From Hydractinia symbiolongicarpus (Eukaryota; Cnidaria; Hydrozoa; Anthoathecata; Hydractiniidae): 64,000 nt of DNA. The position numbers and the translations under genes are program-made. The stretch is from positions 26,845,650 to 26,909,649 of the forward strand of contig NC_079887.1 of assembly GCF_029227915.1 (NCBI RefSeq), read 5' to 3'. The notes below the pieces were generated by a model that ran no database searches, was not told where the DNA came from, and was given only the letters and a program-made list of their open reading frames with translations. Shown in pieces: positions 40,301 through 53,893 of this stretch (position 1 is the stretch's first letter; each line of letters opens with the position of its first letter).

Positions 40301-43300
40301 TCATGCGTTTTAGTGGTGAAAAAAAAAATTAAAAAATCGTTCGGGAAATGAGTTTACTCCCTGGGTACTTTCTTTGTATACTTTTGACTATACGGGCCGA
40401 GTCCGGGATTTAGGGAAATCGCAGGTTTTCGTTTGCCGGCGATTAAACTGCTTTTATTCAGCGTCTCATCAAAAATAAAAACATTTTTGAAAACTACAAG
40501 TCTCATGCGTTTTAGTGGTGAAAAAATAATTTAAAAAATCGTTCTGGAAATAAGTTAACTCACAGGGTACTTTCTTTGTATACATTAGACTATACGTGCC
40601 AAGCCCGGGATTTACGGGAAATCGCAGGTTTTCGTTTGCCAGCGATTAAACGGCTTTTATTCAGCGTCTCATCAAAAATGAAAACATTTTTGAAAACTAC
40701 AAGTCTGAAGCGTTTTAGTAGTGAAAAAATAATTTAAAAAATCGTTCTGGAAGTGAGTTTACTCACAGGGTACTTTCTTTGTATACATTCGACTATACGG
40801 GCCAAGCCCGGGGTTTACGGGAAATCGCGGGTTTTCGTTTTCCGGCGATTAAACCTCTTTCATTAAGCGTCTCATCAAAAATAAAAACATTTTTGAAAAC
40901 TACAAGTCTCATGCGTTTTAGTGGTGAAAAAAAAAAATTAAAAAATCGTTCGGGAAATGAGTTTACTCCCTGGGTACTTTCTTTGTATACTTTTGACTAT
41001 ACGGGCCGAGTCCGGGATTTAGGGAAATCGCAGGTTTTCGTTTGCCGGCGATTAAACTGTTTTTGTTCTGCGTCTCATCAAAAATGAAAACATTTTTGAA
41101 AACTACAAGTCTCATGCGTTTTAGTGGTGAAAAAATAATTTAAAAAATCGTTCTGGAAATGAGTTAACTCACAGGGTACTTTCTTTGTATACATTAGACT
41201 ATACGTGCCAAGCCCGGGATTTACGGGAAATCGCAGGTTTTCGTTTGCCAGCGATTAAACTGCTTTTATTCAGCGTCTCATCAAAAATGAAAACATTTTT
41301 GAAAACTACAAGTCTCATGCTTTTTAGTGGTGAAAAAATAATTTAAAAAATCGTTTAGGAAATGAGTTTACTCCCTGGGTAATTTCTTTGTATACTTTTG
41401 ACTATACGGGCCGAGTCCGGGATTTACGGGAAATCGCAGGTTTTTGTTTGTCGGCGATTAAACTGCTTTTATTCAGCGTCTCATCAAAAATGAAAACATT
41501 TTTGAAAACTACAAGTCTCATGCTTTTTAGTGGTGAAAAAATAATTTAAAAAATCGTTTAGGAAATGAGTTTACTCCCTGGGTAATTTCTTTGTATACTT
41601 TTGACTATACGGGCCGAGTCCGGGATTTACGGGAAATCGCGGATTTTCGTTTGCCGACGATTAAACTTCTTTTATTCAGCGCCTCATCAAAAATGAAAAC
41701 ATTTTTAAAAACTACAAGTCTGATGCGTTTTAGTGGTGAAAAAATAATTTAAAAAATCGTTCTGGAAGTGAGTTTACTCACAGGGTACTTTCTTTGTATA
41801 CATTCGACTATACGGGCCAAGCCCGGGATTTGCGGGAAATCGCAGGTTTTCGTTTGTCGGCGATTAAACCTCTTTCATTAAGCGTCCCATCAAAAATAAA
41901 AACATTTTTGAAAACTACAAGTCTCATGCGTTTTAGTGGTGAAAAAAAAAAATTAAAAAATCGTTCGGGAAATGATTTTACTCCCTGGGTACTTTCTTTG
42001 TATACTTTTGACTATACGGGCCGAGTCCGGGATTTAGGGAAATCGCAGGTTTTCGTTTGCCGGCGATTAAACTGCTTTTATTCTGCGTCTCATCAAAAAT
42101 GAAAACATTTTTGAAAACTACAAGTCTCATGCGTTTTAGTGGTGAAAAAATAATTTAAAAAATCGTTCGGGAAATGAGTTTACTCCCTGAGTACTTTCTT
42201 TGTATACTTTTGACTATACGGGCCAAGCCGGGATTTACGGGAAATCGCGGGTTTTCGTTTGCCGGCAATTAAACTTCTTTTATTCAGCGTCTCATCAAAA
42301 ATGAAAACATTTTTAAAAACTACAAGTCTTATGCGTTTTAGTGGTGAAAAAATAATTTAAAAAATCGTTCTGGAAATGAGTTTACTCACAGGGTACTTTC
42401 TTTGTATACATTAGACTATACGTGCCAAGCCCGGGATTTACGGGAAATCGCAGGTTTTCGTTTGCCGGCGATTAAACTTCTTTTATTCAGCGCCTCATCA
42501 AAAATGAAAACATTTTTAAAAACTACAAGTCTCATGCGTTTTAGTGGTGAAAAAAAAAATTAAAAAATCGTTCGGGAAATGAGTTTACTCCCTGGGTACT
42601 TTCTTTGTATACTTTTGACTATACGGGCCGAGTCCGGGATTTAGGGAAATCGCAGGTTTTCGTTTGCCGGCGATTAAACTGCTTTTATTCTGCGTCTCAT
42701 CAAAAATGAAAACATTTTTGAAAACTACAAGTCTCATGCGTTTTAGTGGTGGAAAAATAATTTAAAAAATCGTTCGGGAAATGAGTTTACTCCCTGAGTA
42801 CTTTCTTTGTATACTTTTGACTATACGGGCCAAGCCGGGATTTACGGGAAATCGCGGGTTTTCGTTTGCCGGCAATTAAACTTCTTTTATTCAGCGTCTC
42901 ATCAAAAATGAAAACATTTTTAAAAACTACAAGTCTTATTCGTTTTAGTGGTGAAAAAATAATTTAAAAAATCGTTCTGGAAATGAGTTTACTCACAGGG
43001 TACTTTCTTTGTATACATTAGACTATACGTGCCAAGCCCGGGATTTACGGGAAATCGCAGGTTTTCGTTTGCCGGCGATTAAACTTCTTTTATTCAGCGT
43101 CTCATCAAAAATGAAAACATTTTTGAAAACTACAAGTCTGATGCGTTTTAGTGGTGAAAAAATAATTTAAAAAATCGTTTAAGAAATGAGTTTACTCCCT
43201 GGGTAATTTCTTTGTATACTTTTGATTATACAGGCCGAGTCCGGGATTTACGGGAAATCGCGGATTTTCGTTTGCCGACGATTAAACTTCTTTTATTCAG

Positions 43301-43819
43301 CGCCTCATCAAAAATGAAAACATTTTTAAAAACTACAAGTCTGATGCGTTTTAGTGGTGAAAAAATAATTTAAAAAATCGTTCTGGAAGTGAGTTTACTC
43401 ACAGGGTACTTTCTTTGTATACATTCGACCATACGGACCAAGCCCGGGATTTACGGGAAATCGCGGGTTTTCGTTTTCCGGCGATTAAACCTCTTTCATT
43501 AAGCGTCTCATCAAAAATGAAAACATTTTTGAAAACTACAAGTCTCATGCGTTTTAGTGGTGAAAAAAAAAAATTAAAAAATCGTTCGGGAAATGAGTTT
43601 ACTCCCTGGGTACTTTCTTTGTATACTTTTGACTATACGGGCCGAGTCCGGGATTTAGGGAAATCGCAGGTTTTCGTTTGCCGGCGATTAAACTGCTTTT
43701 ATTCTGCGTCTCATCAAAAATGAAAACATTTTTGAAAACTACAAGTCTCATGCGTTTTAGTGGTGAAAAAATAATTTAAAAAATCGTTCGGGAAATGAGT
43801 TTACTCCCTGAGTACTTTC

Positions 43820-46653
43820 TTTGTATACTTTTGACTATACGGGCCAAGCCGGGATTTACGGGAAATCGCGGGTTTTCGTTTGCCGGCAATTAAACTTCTT
43901 TTTTTCAGCGTCTCATCAAAAATGAAAACATTTTTAAAAACTACAAGTCTTATGCGTTTTAGTGGTGAAAAAATAATTTAAAAAATCGTTCTGGAAATGA
44001 GTTAACTCACAGGGTACTTTCTTTGTATACATTAGACTATACGTGCCAAGCCCGGGATTTACGGGAAATCGCAGGTTTTCGTTTGCCGGCGATTAAACTT
44101 CTTTTATTAAGCGTCTCATCAAAAATGAAAACATTTTTGAAAACTACAAGTCTGATGCGTTTTAGTGGTGAAAAAATAATTTAAAAAATCGTTCTGGAAA
44201 TGAGTTTACTCACAGGGTACTTTCTTTGTATACATTCGACTATACGGGCCAAGCCCGGGATTTACGGGAAATCGCGGGTTTTCGTTTTCCGGCGATTAAA
44301 CCTCTTTCATAAAGCGTCTCATCAAAAATAAAAACATTTTTGAAAACTACAAGTCTCATGCGTTTTAGTGGTGAAAAAAAAAATTAAAAAATCGTTCGGG
44401 AAATGAGTTTACTCCCTGGGTACTTTCTTTGTATACTTTTGACTATACGGGCCGAGTCCGGGATTTAGGGAAATCGCAGGTTTTGGTTTGCCGGCGATTA
44501 AACTGCTTTTATTCAGCGTCTCATCAAAAATGAAAACATTTTTGAAAACTACAACTCTCATGCGTTTTAGTGGTGGAAAAATAATTTAAAAAATCGTTTA
44601 GGAAATGAGTTTACTCCCTGGGTAATTTCTTTGTATACTTTTGACTATACGGGCCGAGTCCGGGATTTAGGGAAATCGCAGGTTTTCGTTTGCCGGCGAT
44701 TAAACTGCTTTTATTCAGCGTCTCATCAAAAATGAAAACATTTTTGAAAACTACAAGTCTCATGCGTTTTAGTGGTGAAAAAATAATTTAAAAAATCGTT
44801 ATGGAAATGAGTTTACTCACAGGGTACTTTCTTTGTATACATTCGACTATACGTGCCAAGCCCGAGATTTACGGGAAATCGCGGGTTTTCGTTTGCCGGC
44901 GATTAAACTTCTTTTATTCAGCGTCTCATCAAAAATGAAAACATTTTTAAAAACTACAAGTCTCATGCGTTTTATTGGTGAAAAAAAAAATTAAAAAATC
45001 GTTCGGGAAATGAGTTTACTCCCTGGGTACTTTCTTTGTATACTTTTGACTATACGGGTCGAGTCCGGGATTTAGAGAAATCGCAGGTTTTCGTTTGCCG
45101 GCGATTAAACTGCTTTTATTTTGCGTCTCATCAAAAATGAAAACATTTTTGAAAACTACAAGTCTCATGCGTTTTAGTGGTGAAAAAATAATTTAAAAAA
45201 TCGTTCGGGAAATGAGTTTACTCCCTGGGTACTTTCTTTGTATACTTTTGACTATACGGGCCAAGCCGGGATTTACGGGAAATCGCGGGTTTTCGTTTGC
45301 CGGCAATTAAACTTCTTTTATTCAGCGTCTCATCAAAAATGAAAACATTTTTAAAAACTACAAGTCTTATGCGTTTTAGTGGTGAAAAAATAATTTAAAA
45401 AATCGTTCTGGAAATGAGTTAACTCACAGGGTACTTTCTTTGTATACATTAGACTATACGTGCCAAGCCCGGGATTTACGGGAAATCGCAGGTTTTCGTT
45501 TGCCGGCGATTAAACTTCTTTTATTAAGCGTCTCATCAAAAATGAAAACATTTTTGAAAACTACAAGTCTGATGCGTTTTAGTGGTGAAAAAATAATTTA
45601 AAAAATCGTTCTGGAAATGAGTTTACTCACAGGGTACTTTCTTTGTATACATTCGACTATACGGGCCAAGCCCGGGATTTACGGGAAATCGCGGGTTTTC
45701 GTTTTCCGGCGATTAAACCTCTTTCATAAAGCGTCTCATCAAAAATAAAAACATTTTTGAAAACTACAAGTCTCATGCGTTTTAGTGGTGAAAAAAAAAA
45801 TTAAAAAATCGTTCGGGAAATGAGTTTACTCCCTGGGTACTTTCTTTGTATACTTTTGACTATACGGGCCGAGTCCGGGATTTAGGGAAATCGCAGGTTT
45901 TGGTTTGCCGGCGATTAAACTGCTTTTATTCAGCGTCTCATCAAAAATGAAAACATTTTTGAAAACTACAACTCTCATGCGTTTTAGTGGTGGAAAAATA
46001 ATTTAAAAAATCGTTTAGGAAATGAGTTTACTCCCTGGGTAATTTCTTTGTATACTTTTGACTATACGGGCCGAGTCCGGGATTTAGGGAAATCGCAGGT
46101 TTTCGTTTGCCGGCGATTAAACTGCTTTTATTCAGCGTCTCATCAAAAATGAAAACATTTTTGAAAACTACAAGTCTCATGCGTTTTAGTGGTGAAAAAA
46201 TAATTTAAAAAATCGTTATGGAAATGAGTTTACTCACAGGGTACTTTCTTTGTATACATTCGACTATACGTGCCAAGCCCGAGATTTACGGGAAATCGCG
46301 GGTTTTCGTTTGCCGGCGATTAAACTTCTTTTATTCAGCGTCTCATCAAAAATGAAAACATTTTTAAAAACTACAAGTCTCATGCGTTTTATTGGTGAAA
46401 AAAAAAATTAAAAAATCGTTCGGGAAATGAGTTTACTCCCTGGGTACTTTCTTTGTATACTTTTGACTATACGGGTCGAGTCCGGGATTTAGAGAAATCG
46501 CAGGTTTTCGTTTGCCGGCGATTAAACTGCTTTTATTTTGCGTCTCATCAAAAATGAAAACATTTTTGAAAACTACAAGTCTCATGCGTTTTAGTGGTGA
46601 AAAAATAATTTAAAAAATCGTTCGGGAAATGAGTTTACTCCCTGGGTACTTTC
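43820..46653 (+). repeat. Higher-order repeat: two adjacent 7-monomer (1417 bp) copies
   Basis: Rare variants recur at a constant 1417-base offset: GGTTTTGGTTTGCCGG at 44479 and 45896, CCCGAGATTT at 44861 and 46278, ACGGGTCGAGTCC near 45056 and 46473, and GCGTTTTATTGG near 44968 and 46385. Differences are few and scattered, so the duplication is recent. The copy limits given are approximate. Confidence 0.87.
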
Positions 46654-49600
46654 TTTGTATACTTTTGACTATACGGGCCAAGCCGGGATTTACGGGAAAT
46701 CGCGGGTTTTCGTTTGCCGGCAATTAAACTTCTTTTATTCAGCGTCTCATCAAAAATGAAAACATTTTTAAAAACTACAAGTTTTATGCGTTTTAGTGGT
46801 GAAAAAATAATTTAAAAAATCGTTCTGGAAATGAGTTAACTCACAGGGTACTTTCTTTGTGTACATTAGACTATACGTGCCAAGCCCGGGATTTACGGGA
46901 AATCGCAGGTTTTCGTTTGCCGGCGATTAAATTTCTTTTATTCAGCGTCTCATCAAAAATGAAAACATTTTTGAAAACTACAAGTCTCATGCGTTTTAGT
47001 GGTGAAAAAATAATTTAAAAAATCGTTTAGGAAATGAGTTTACACCCTGGGTAATTTCTTTGTATACTTTTGATTATAAGGGCCGAGTCCGGGATTTACG
47101 GGAAATCGCGGATTTTCGTTTGCCGGCGATTAAACTTCTTTTATTCAGCGTCCCATCAAATATGAAAATATTTTTGAAAACTACAAGTCTCATGCGTTTA
47201 GTGGTAAAAAAATAATATAAAAAATCGTTTGATAAATGAGTTTACTCCCTGGGTACTTTATTTGTATACTTTTGACTATACGGGCCAAGCCCGGGATTTA
47301 CGGGAAATCGCGGGTTTTCGTTTGCCGGCGATTAAACTTCTTTTATTCAGCGTCTCATCAAAAATGAAAACATTTTTAAAAACTACAAGTCTTATGCGTT
47401 TTAGTGGTGAAAAAATAATTTAAAAAATCGTTCTGGAAATGAGTTTACTCCCTAGGTACTTTCTTTGTATACTTTTGACTCTACGGGCCGAGTCCGGGAT
47501 TTAGGGAAATCGCAGGTTTTCGTTTGCCGGCGATTAAACTGCTTTTATTCAGCGTCTGATCAAAAATGATAACATTTTTGAAAACTACAAGTCTCATGCG
47601 TTTTAGTGGTGAAAAAATAATTTAAAAAATCGTTCGGGAAATGAGTTTACACCCTGGGTACTTCCTTTGTATACTTTTGACTATACGGGCCAAGCCGGGA
47701 TTTACGGGAAATCGCGGGTTTTCGTTTGCCGACGATTAAACTTCTTTTATTCAGCGCCTCATCAAAAATGAAAACATTTTTAAAAACTACAAGTCTGATG
47801 CGTTTTAGTGGTGAAAAAATAATTTAAAAAATCGTTCTGGAAGTGAGTTTACTCACAGGGTACTTTCTTTGTATACATTCGACTATACGGGCCAAGCCCG
47901 GGATTTACGGGAAATCGCGGGTTTTCGTTTCCCGGCGATTAAACCTCTTTCATTAAGCGTCTCATCAAAAATAAAAACATTTTTGAAAACTACAAGTCTC
48001 ATGCGTTTTAGTGGTGAAAAAAAAAATTAAAAAATCGTTCGGGAAATGAGTTTACTCCCTGGGTACTTTCTTTGTATACTTTTGACTATACGGGTCGAGT
48101 CCGGGATTTAGGGAAATCGCAGGTTTTCGTTTGCCGGCGATTAAACTGCTTTTATTCTGCGTCTCATCAAAAATGAAAACATTTTTGAAAACTACAAGTC
48201 TCATGCGTTTTAGTGGTGAAAAAATAATTTAAAAAATCGTTCTGGAAATGAGTTAACTCACAGGGTACTTTCTTTGTATACATTAGACTATACGTGCCAA
48301 GCCCAGAATTTACGGGAAATCGCAGGTTTTCGTTTGCCGGCGATTAAACTGCTTTTATTCAGCGTCTCATCAAAAATGAAAACATTCTTGAAAACTACAA
48401 GTCTCATGCGTTTTAGTGGTGAAATATAAATTTAAAAAAACGTTTGGGAAATGAGTTTACTCCCTGGGTACTTTCTTTGTATACTTTTGACTATACGGGC
48501 CGAGTCCAGGATTTACGGGAAATCGCAGGTTTTCGCTTGCCGGCGATTAAACTTCTTTTAATCAGCGTCTCATCAAAAATGAAAACATTTTTAAAAACTA
48601 CAAGTCTCATGCGTTTTAGTGGTGAAAAAGTAATTTAAAAAATCGTTCGGGAAATGAGTTTACTCCCTGGGTACTTTCTTTGTATACTTTTGACTATACG
48701 GGCCAAGCCCGGGATTTACGGGAAATCGCGGGTTTTCGTTTGCCGGCGATTAAACTTCTTTTATTCAGCGTCTCATCAAAAATGAAAACATTTTTGAAAA
48801 CTACAAGTCTCATGCGTTTTAGTGGTGAAAAAATAATTTAAAAAATCGTTTAGAAAATGAGTTTACTCCCTGGGTAATTTCTTTGTATACTTTTGACTAT
48901 ACTGGCCGAGTCCGGGATTTACGGGAAATCGCGGATTTTTGGTTGCCGGCGATTAAACTTCTTCTATTCAGCGTCCCATCAAATATGAAAATATTTTTGA
49001 AAACTACAAGTCTCATGCGTTTAGTGGTAAAAAAAAAATATAAAAAATCGTTCGGGAAATGAGTTTACTCCCTGGGTAATTTCTTTGTATACTTTTGACT
49101 ATACGGGCCAAGCCCGGGATTTACGGGAAATCGCGGGTTTACGTTTGCCGGCGATTAAACTTCTTTTATTCAGCGTCTCATCAAAAATGAAAACATTTTT
49201 GAAAACTACAAGTCTCATGCGTTTTATTGGTGAAAAAATAATTTAAAAAATCGTTATGGAAATGAGTTTACCCACAGGGTACTTTCTTTGTATACATTCG
49301 ACTATACGTGCCAAGCCCGGGATTTACGGGAAATCGCGGGTTTTCGTTTGCCGGCGATTAAACTGCTTTTATTCAGCGTCTCATCAAAAATGAAAACATT
49401 CTTGAAAACTACAAGTCTTATGCGTTTTAGTGGTGAAATAATAATTTAAAAAATTGTTTGGGAAATGAGTTTACTCCCTGGGTACTTTCTTTGTATACTT
49501 TTGACTATACGGGCCGAGTCCAGGATTTACGGGAAATTGCAGGTTTTCGTTTGCCGGGGATTAAACTTCATTTATTCAGCGTCTCATCAAAAATGAAAAC

Positions 49601-50100
49601 ATTTTTAAAAACTACATGTCTCATGCGTTTTAGTGGTGAAAAAGTAATTTAAAAATCGTTCGGGAAATGAGTTTACTCCCTGGGTACTTTCTTTGTATAC
49701 TTTTGACTATACGGGCCGAGTCCGGGATTTACGGGAAATCGCGGTTTTTCGTTTGCCGGCGATTAAACTTCTTTTATTCAGCGTCCCATCAAATATAAAA
49801 ATATTTTGAAAACTACAAGTCTCATGCGTTTTAGTGGTGAAAAAATAATTTAAAAAATCGTTCGGGAAATAAGTTTACTCCCTGGGTACTTCCTTTGTAT
49901 ACTTTTGACTATACGGGCCAAGCAGGGATTTACGGGAAATCGCGGGTTTTCGTTTGCCGGCGATTAAACTTCTTTTATTCAGCGCCTCATCAAAAATGAA
50001 AACATTTTTAAAAACTACAAGTCTGATGCGTTTTAGTGGTGAAAAAATAATTTAAAAATCGTTCTGGAAATGAGTTTACTCACAGGGTACTTTCTTTGTA

Positions 50101-51720
50101 TACATTCGACTAAACGGGCCAAGCCCATGATTTACGGGAAATCGCGGGTTTTCGTTTTCCGGCGAGTAAACCTCTTTCATTAAGCGTCTCATCAAAAATA
50201 AAAACATTTTTAAAAACTACAAGTCTGATGCGTTTTAGTGGTGAAAAAAAAAATTAAAAAATCGTTCGGGAAATGAGTTTACTCCCTGGGTACTTTTTTT
50301 GTATACTTTTGACTATACGGGCCGAGTCCGGGATTTAGGGAAATCGCAGGTTTTCGTTTGCCGGCGATTAAACTGCTTTTATTCAGCGTCTCATCAAAAA
50401 TGAAAACATTCTTGAAAACTACAAGTCTGATGCGTTTTAGTGGTGAAAAAATAATTTAAAAAATCGTTCTGGAAATGAGTTTACTCACAGGGTACTTTCT
50501 TTGTATACATTCGACTATACGGGCCAAGCCCGGGATTTACGGGAAATCGCGGGTTTTCGTTTTCCGGCGATTAAACCTCTTTCATTAAGCGTCTCATCAA
50601 AAATAGAAACATTTTTGAAAACTACAAGTCTCATGCGTTTTAGTGGTGAAAAAAAAAATTAAAAAATCGTTCGGGAAATGAGTTTACTCCCTGGGTACTT
50701 TCTTTGTATACTTTTGACTATACGGGCCGAGTCCGGGATTTAGGGAAATCGCAGGTTTTCGTTTGCCGGCGATTAAACTGCTTTTTTTTAGCGTCTCATC
50801 AAAAATGAAAACATTTTTAAAAACTACAAGTCTCATGCGTCTTAGTGGTGAAAAAGTAATTTAAAAAATCGTTCGGAAAATGAGTTTACTCCCTGGGTAC
50901 TTTCTTTGTATACATTCGACTAAACGGGCCAAGCCCATGATTTACGGGAAATCGCGGGTTTTCGTTTTCCGGCGAGTAAACCTCTTTCATTAAGCGTCTC
51001 ATCAAAAATAAAAACATTTTTGAAAACTACAAGTCTGATGCGTTTTAGTGGTGAAAAAAAAAATTAAAAAATCGTTCGGGAAATGAGTTTACTCCCTGGG
51101 TACTTTTTTTGTATACTTTTGACTATACGGGCCGAGTCCGGGATTTAGGGAAATCGCAGGTTTTCGTTTGCCGGCGATTAAACTGCTTTTATTCAGCGTC
51201 TCATCAAAAATGAAAACATTCTTGAAAACTACAAGTCTGATGCGTTTTAGTGGTGAAAAAATAATTTAAAAAATCGTTCTGGAAATGAGTTTACTCACAG
51301 GGTACTTTCTTTGTATACATTCGACTATACGGGCCAAGCCCGGGATTTAGGGGAAATCGCGGGTTTTCGTTTTCCGGCGATTAAACCTCTTTCATTAAGC
51401 GTCTCATCAAAAATAGAAACATTTTTGAAAACTACAAGTCTCATGCGTTTTAGTGGTGAAAAAAAAAATTAAAAAATCGTTCGGGAAATGAGTTTACTCC
51501 CTGGGTACTTTCTTTGTATACTTTTGACTATACGGGCCGAGTCCGGGATTTAGGGAAATCGCAGGTTTTCGTTTGCCGGCGATTAAACTGCTTTTTTTTA
51601 GCGTCTCATCAAAAATGAAAACATTTTTAAAAACTACAAGTCTCATGCGTCTTAGTGGTGAAAAAGTAATTTAAAAAATCGTTCGGAAAATGAGTTTACT
51701 CCCTGGGTACTTTCTTTGTA
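50101..51720 (+). repeat. Higher-order repeat: two adjacent 4-monomer (810 bp) copies
   Basis: CGACTAAACGGGCC with AAGCCCATGATTT, CGGCGAGTAAACC, AAAATAGAAAC, GCTTTTTTTTAGCG and GCGTCTTAGTGG all appear twice at an offset of 810 bases (for example 50101 and 50911). Small differences such as TTTAGGGGAAATC near 51347 separate the copies. Confidence 0.86.
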
Positions 51721-53875
51721 TACTTTTGACTATACGGGCCAAGCCCGGGATTTACGGGAAATCGCGGGTTTTCGTTTGCCGGCGATTAAACTTCTTTCAT
51801 TCAGCGTCCCATCAAATATGAAAATATTTTTGAAAACTACAAGTCTCATGCGTTTAGTGGTAAAAAAAATAATATAAAAAATCGTTCGGGAAATGAGTTT
51901 ACTCCCTGGGTACTTTCTTTGTATACTTTTAACTATACTAGCCAAGCCCGGGATTTACGGGAAATCGCGGGTTTTCGTTTGCCGGCGATTAAACTTCTTT
52001 TATTCAGCGTCTCATCAAAAATGAAAACATTTTTAAAAACTACAAGTCTTATGCGTTTTAGTGGTGAAGAAATAATTTAAAAAATCGTTCTGGAAATGAG
52101 TTTACTCCCTGGGTACTTTCTTTGTATACTTTTGACTATACGGGCCGAGTCCGGGATTTAGGGAAATCGCAGGTTTTCTTTTGCCGGCGATTAAACTGCT
52201 TTTATTCAGCGTCTCATCAAAAATGATAACATTTTTAAAAACTACAAGTCTCATGCGTTTTAGTGGTGAAAAAATAATTTAAAAAATCGTTTGGGAAATG
52301 AGTTTACTCCCTGGGTACTTTCTTTGTATGCTTTTGACTATACGGGCCAAGCCGGGATTTACGGGAAATCGCGGGTTTTCGTTTGCGGCGATTAAGCTTC
52401 TTTTATTCAGCGTCTCATCAAAAATGAAAACATTTTTAAAAAATACAAGTCTTATGCGTGTTAGTGGTGAAAAAATAATTTAAAAAATCGTTCTGGAAAT
52501 GAATTTACTCACAGGGTACTTTCTTTGCATACTTTTGACTATACGGGCCTAGTCCGGGATTTAGAGAAATCGCAGGTTTTCGTTTGCCGGCGATTAAACT
52601 GCTTTTATTCAGCGTCTCATCAAAAATGAAAACATTTTAGAAAACTACAAGTCTCATGCGTTTTAGTGGCGAAATAATAATTTAAAAAATCGTTTGGAAA
52701 ATGAGTTTACTCCCAGGGTACTTTCTTTGTATACTTTTGACTATACGGGCCAAGCCGGGATTTACGGGAAATCGCAGGTTTTCGTTTGCCGGCGATTAAA
52801 CTTCTTTTATTCAGCGTCTCATCAAAAATGAAAACATTCTTGAAAACTACAAGTCTCATGCGTTTTAGTGGTGAAATAATAATTTAAAAAATCGTTTGGG
52901 AAATGAGTTTACTCCCTGGGTACTTTCTTTCCATACTTTTGACTATACGGGCCTAGTCCGGGATTTAGGGAAATCGCAGGTTTTCGTTTGCCGGCGATTA
53001 AACTGCTTTTATTCAGCGTCTCATCAAAAATGAAAACATTTTAGAAAACTACAAGTCTCATGCGTTTTAGTGGTGAAAAAGTAATTTAAAAAATCGTTCT
53101 GGAAATGAGTTTACTCACAGGGTACTTTCTTTGTATACATTCGACTATACGTGCCAAGCCCGGGATTTACGGGATATCGCGGGTTTTTGTTTGCCGGCGA
53201 TTAAACTGCTTTTATTCAGCGTCTTATCAAAAATGAAAACATTCTTGAAAACTACAAGTCTCATGCGTTTTAGTGGTGAAATAATAATTTAAAAAATCGT
53301 TCTGGAAATGAGTTTACTCACAGGGTACTTTCTTTGTATACATTCGACTATACGTGCCAAGCCGGGGATTTACGGGATATCGCGGGTTTTTGTTTGCCGG
53401 CGATTAAACTGCTTTTATTCAGCGTCTTATCAAAAATGAAAACATTCTTGAAAACTACAAGTCTCATGCGTTTTAGTGGTGAAATAATAATTTAAAAAAT
53501 CGTTTGGGAAATGAGTTTACTCCCTGGGTACTTTCTTTGTATACTTTTGACTATACGGGCCAAGCCGGGATTTACGGGAAATCGCAGGTTTTCGTTTGCC
53601 GGCGAATAAACTTCTTTTATTCAGCGTCTCATCAAAGATGAAAACATTCTTGAAAACTACAAGTCTCATGCGTTTTAGTGGTGAAATAATAATTTAAAAA
53701 ATCGTTTGGGAAATGAGTTTACTCCCTGGGTACTTTCTTTGTATACTTTTGACTATACGGGCCAAGTCCAGGATTTACGGGAAATCGCATGTTTTCGTTT
53801 GCCGGCGATTAAACTTCTTTTATTCAGCGTCTCATCAAAAATGAAAACATTTTTAAAAACTACAAGTCTCGTGCG

Positions 53876-53893
53876 TTTTAGTGGCTTGGCCCG
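53876..53893. other. Satellite inversion junction
   Basis: The forward monomer stops after TTTTAGTGG (53884). It is followed at once by CTTGGCCCGTATAGTC, the reverse complement of a different part of the monomer. There is no spacer and no unrelated DNA. The two source sequences share GG at the join, so two bases of microhomology are possible. Because the monomer phases on the two sides differ, the join does not form a perfect palindrome at its centre. The inverted-side breakpoint lies between hairpins B and C of the monomer. Confidence 0.92.

Larger units (their letters stand above)
1..53884 (+). repeat. Satellite array, forward arm, about 202-203 bp monomer
   Basis: The whole stretch consists of head-to-tail copies of one AT-rich monomer. 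Landmarks recur every 202-203 bases: for example, the ATTAAAC after GCCGGCG falls at 348, 550, 753 and 955. In order, a monomer holds TTTGTATAC..GACTATACGGG, a CCCGGGATTTACGGG hairpin block, GTTTGCCGGCGATTAAAC, a TTCAGCGTCTCATC block, AAAATGAAAACATTTTT, ACTACAAGTCT.ATGCG, TTTTAGTGGTGAAAAA, an A/T-rich tract and a TCGTTC.GGAAATGAG block. The spacing implies about 266 copies. Two main classes differ by linked changes: CTCCCTGGG with TATACTTTTGAC, against CTCACAGGG with TATACATTCGAC or TATACATTAGAC. No non-satellite insertion is visible in this arm. The 202/203-bp length shifts frame at every monomer, so no long reading frame can exist. Location on the chromosome and function are unknown; a centromeric or heterochromatic satellite is an inference. 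Confidence 0.98.

Noticed and set aside
1-53884. A hammerhead ribozyme inside the satellite monomer itself (retrozyme hypothesis).
   Set aside because: On the minus strand TTGATGAG and a later CGAAAAC resemble the core, but the C3 position is T and the bases between do not form stem II. On the plus strand CTGATGC lacks A9 and has no stem II before GAAA. The array is therefore not supported as a hammerhead retrozyme, unlike the element at 61264-61326.
1-53884. CENP-B box in the satellite.
   Set aside because: TTCGTTTGCCGGCGA shares TTCG with the box but lacks the required A and the CGGG end. The match is too poor to call.
1-53884. CRISPR array.
   Set aside because: The unit is about 202 bp and repeats over its full length with no unique spacers. 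This is a satellite.
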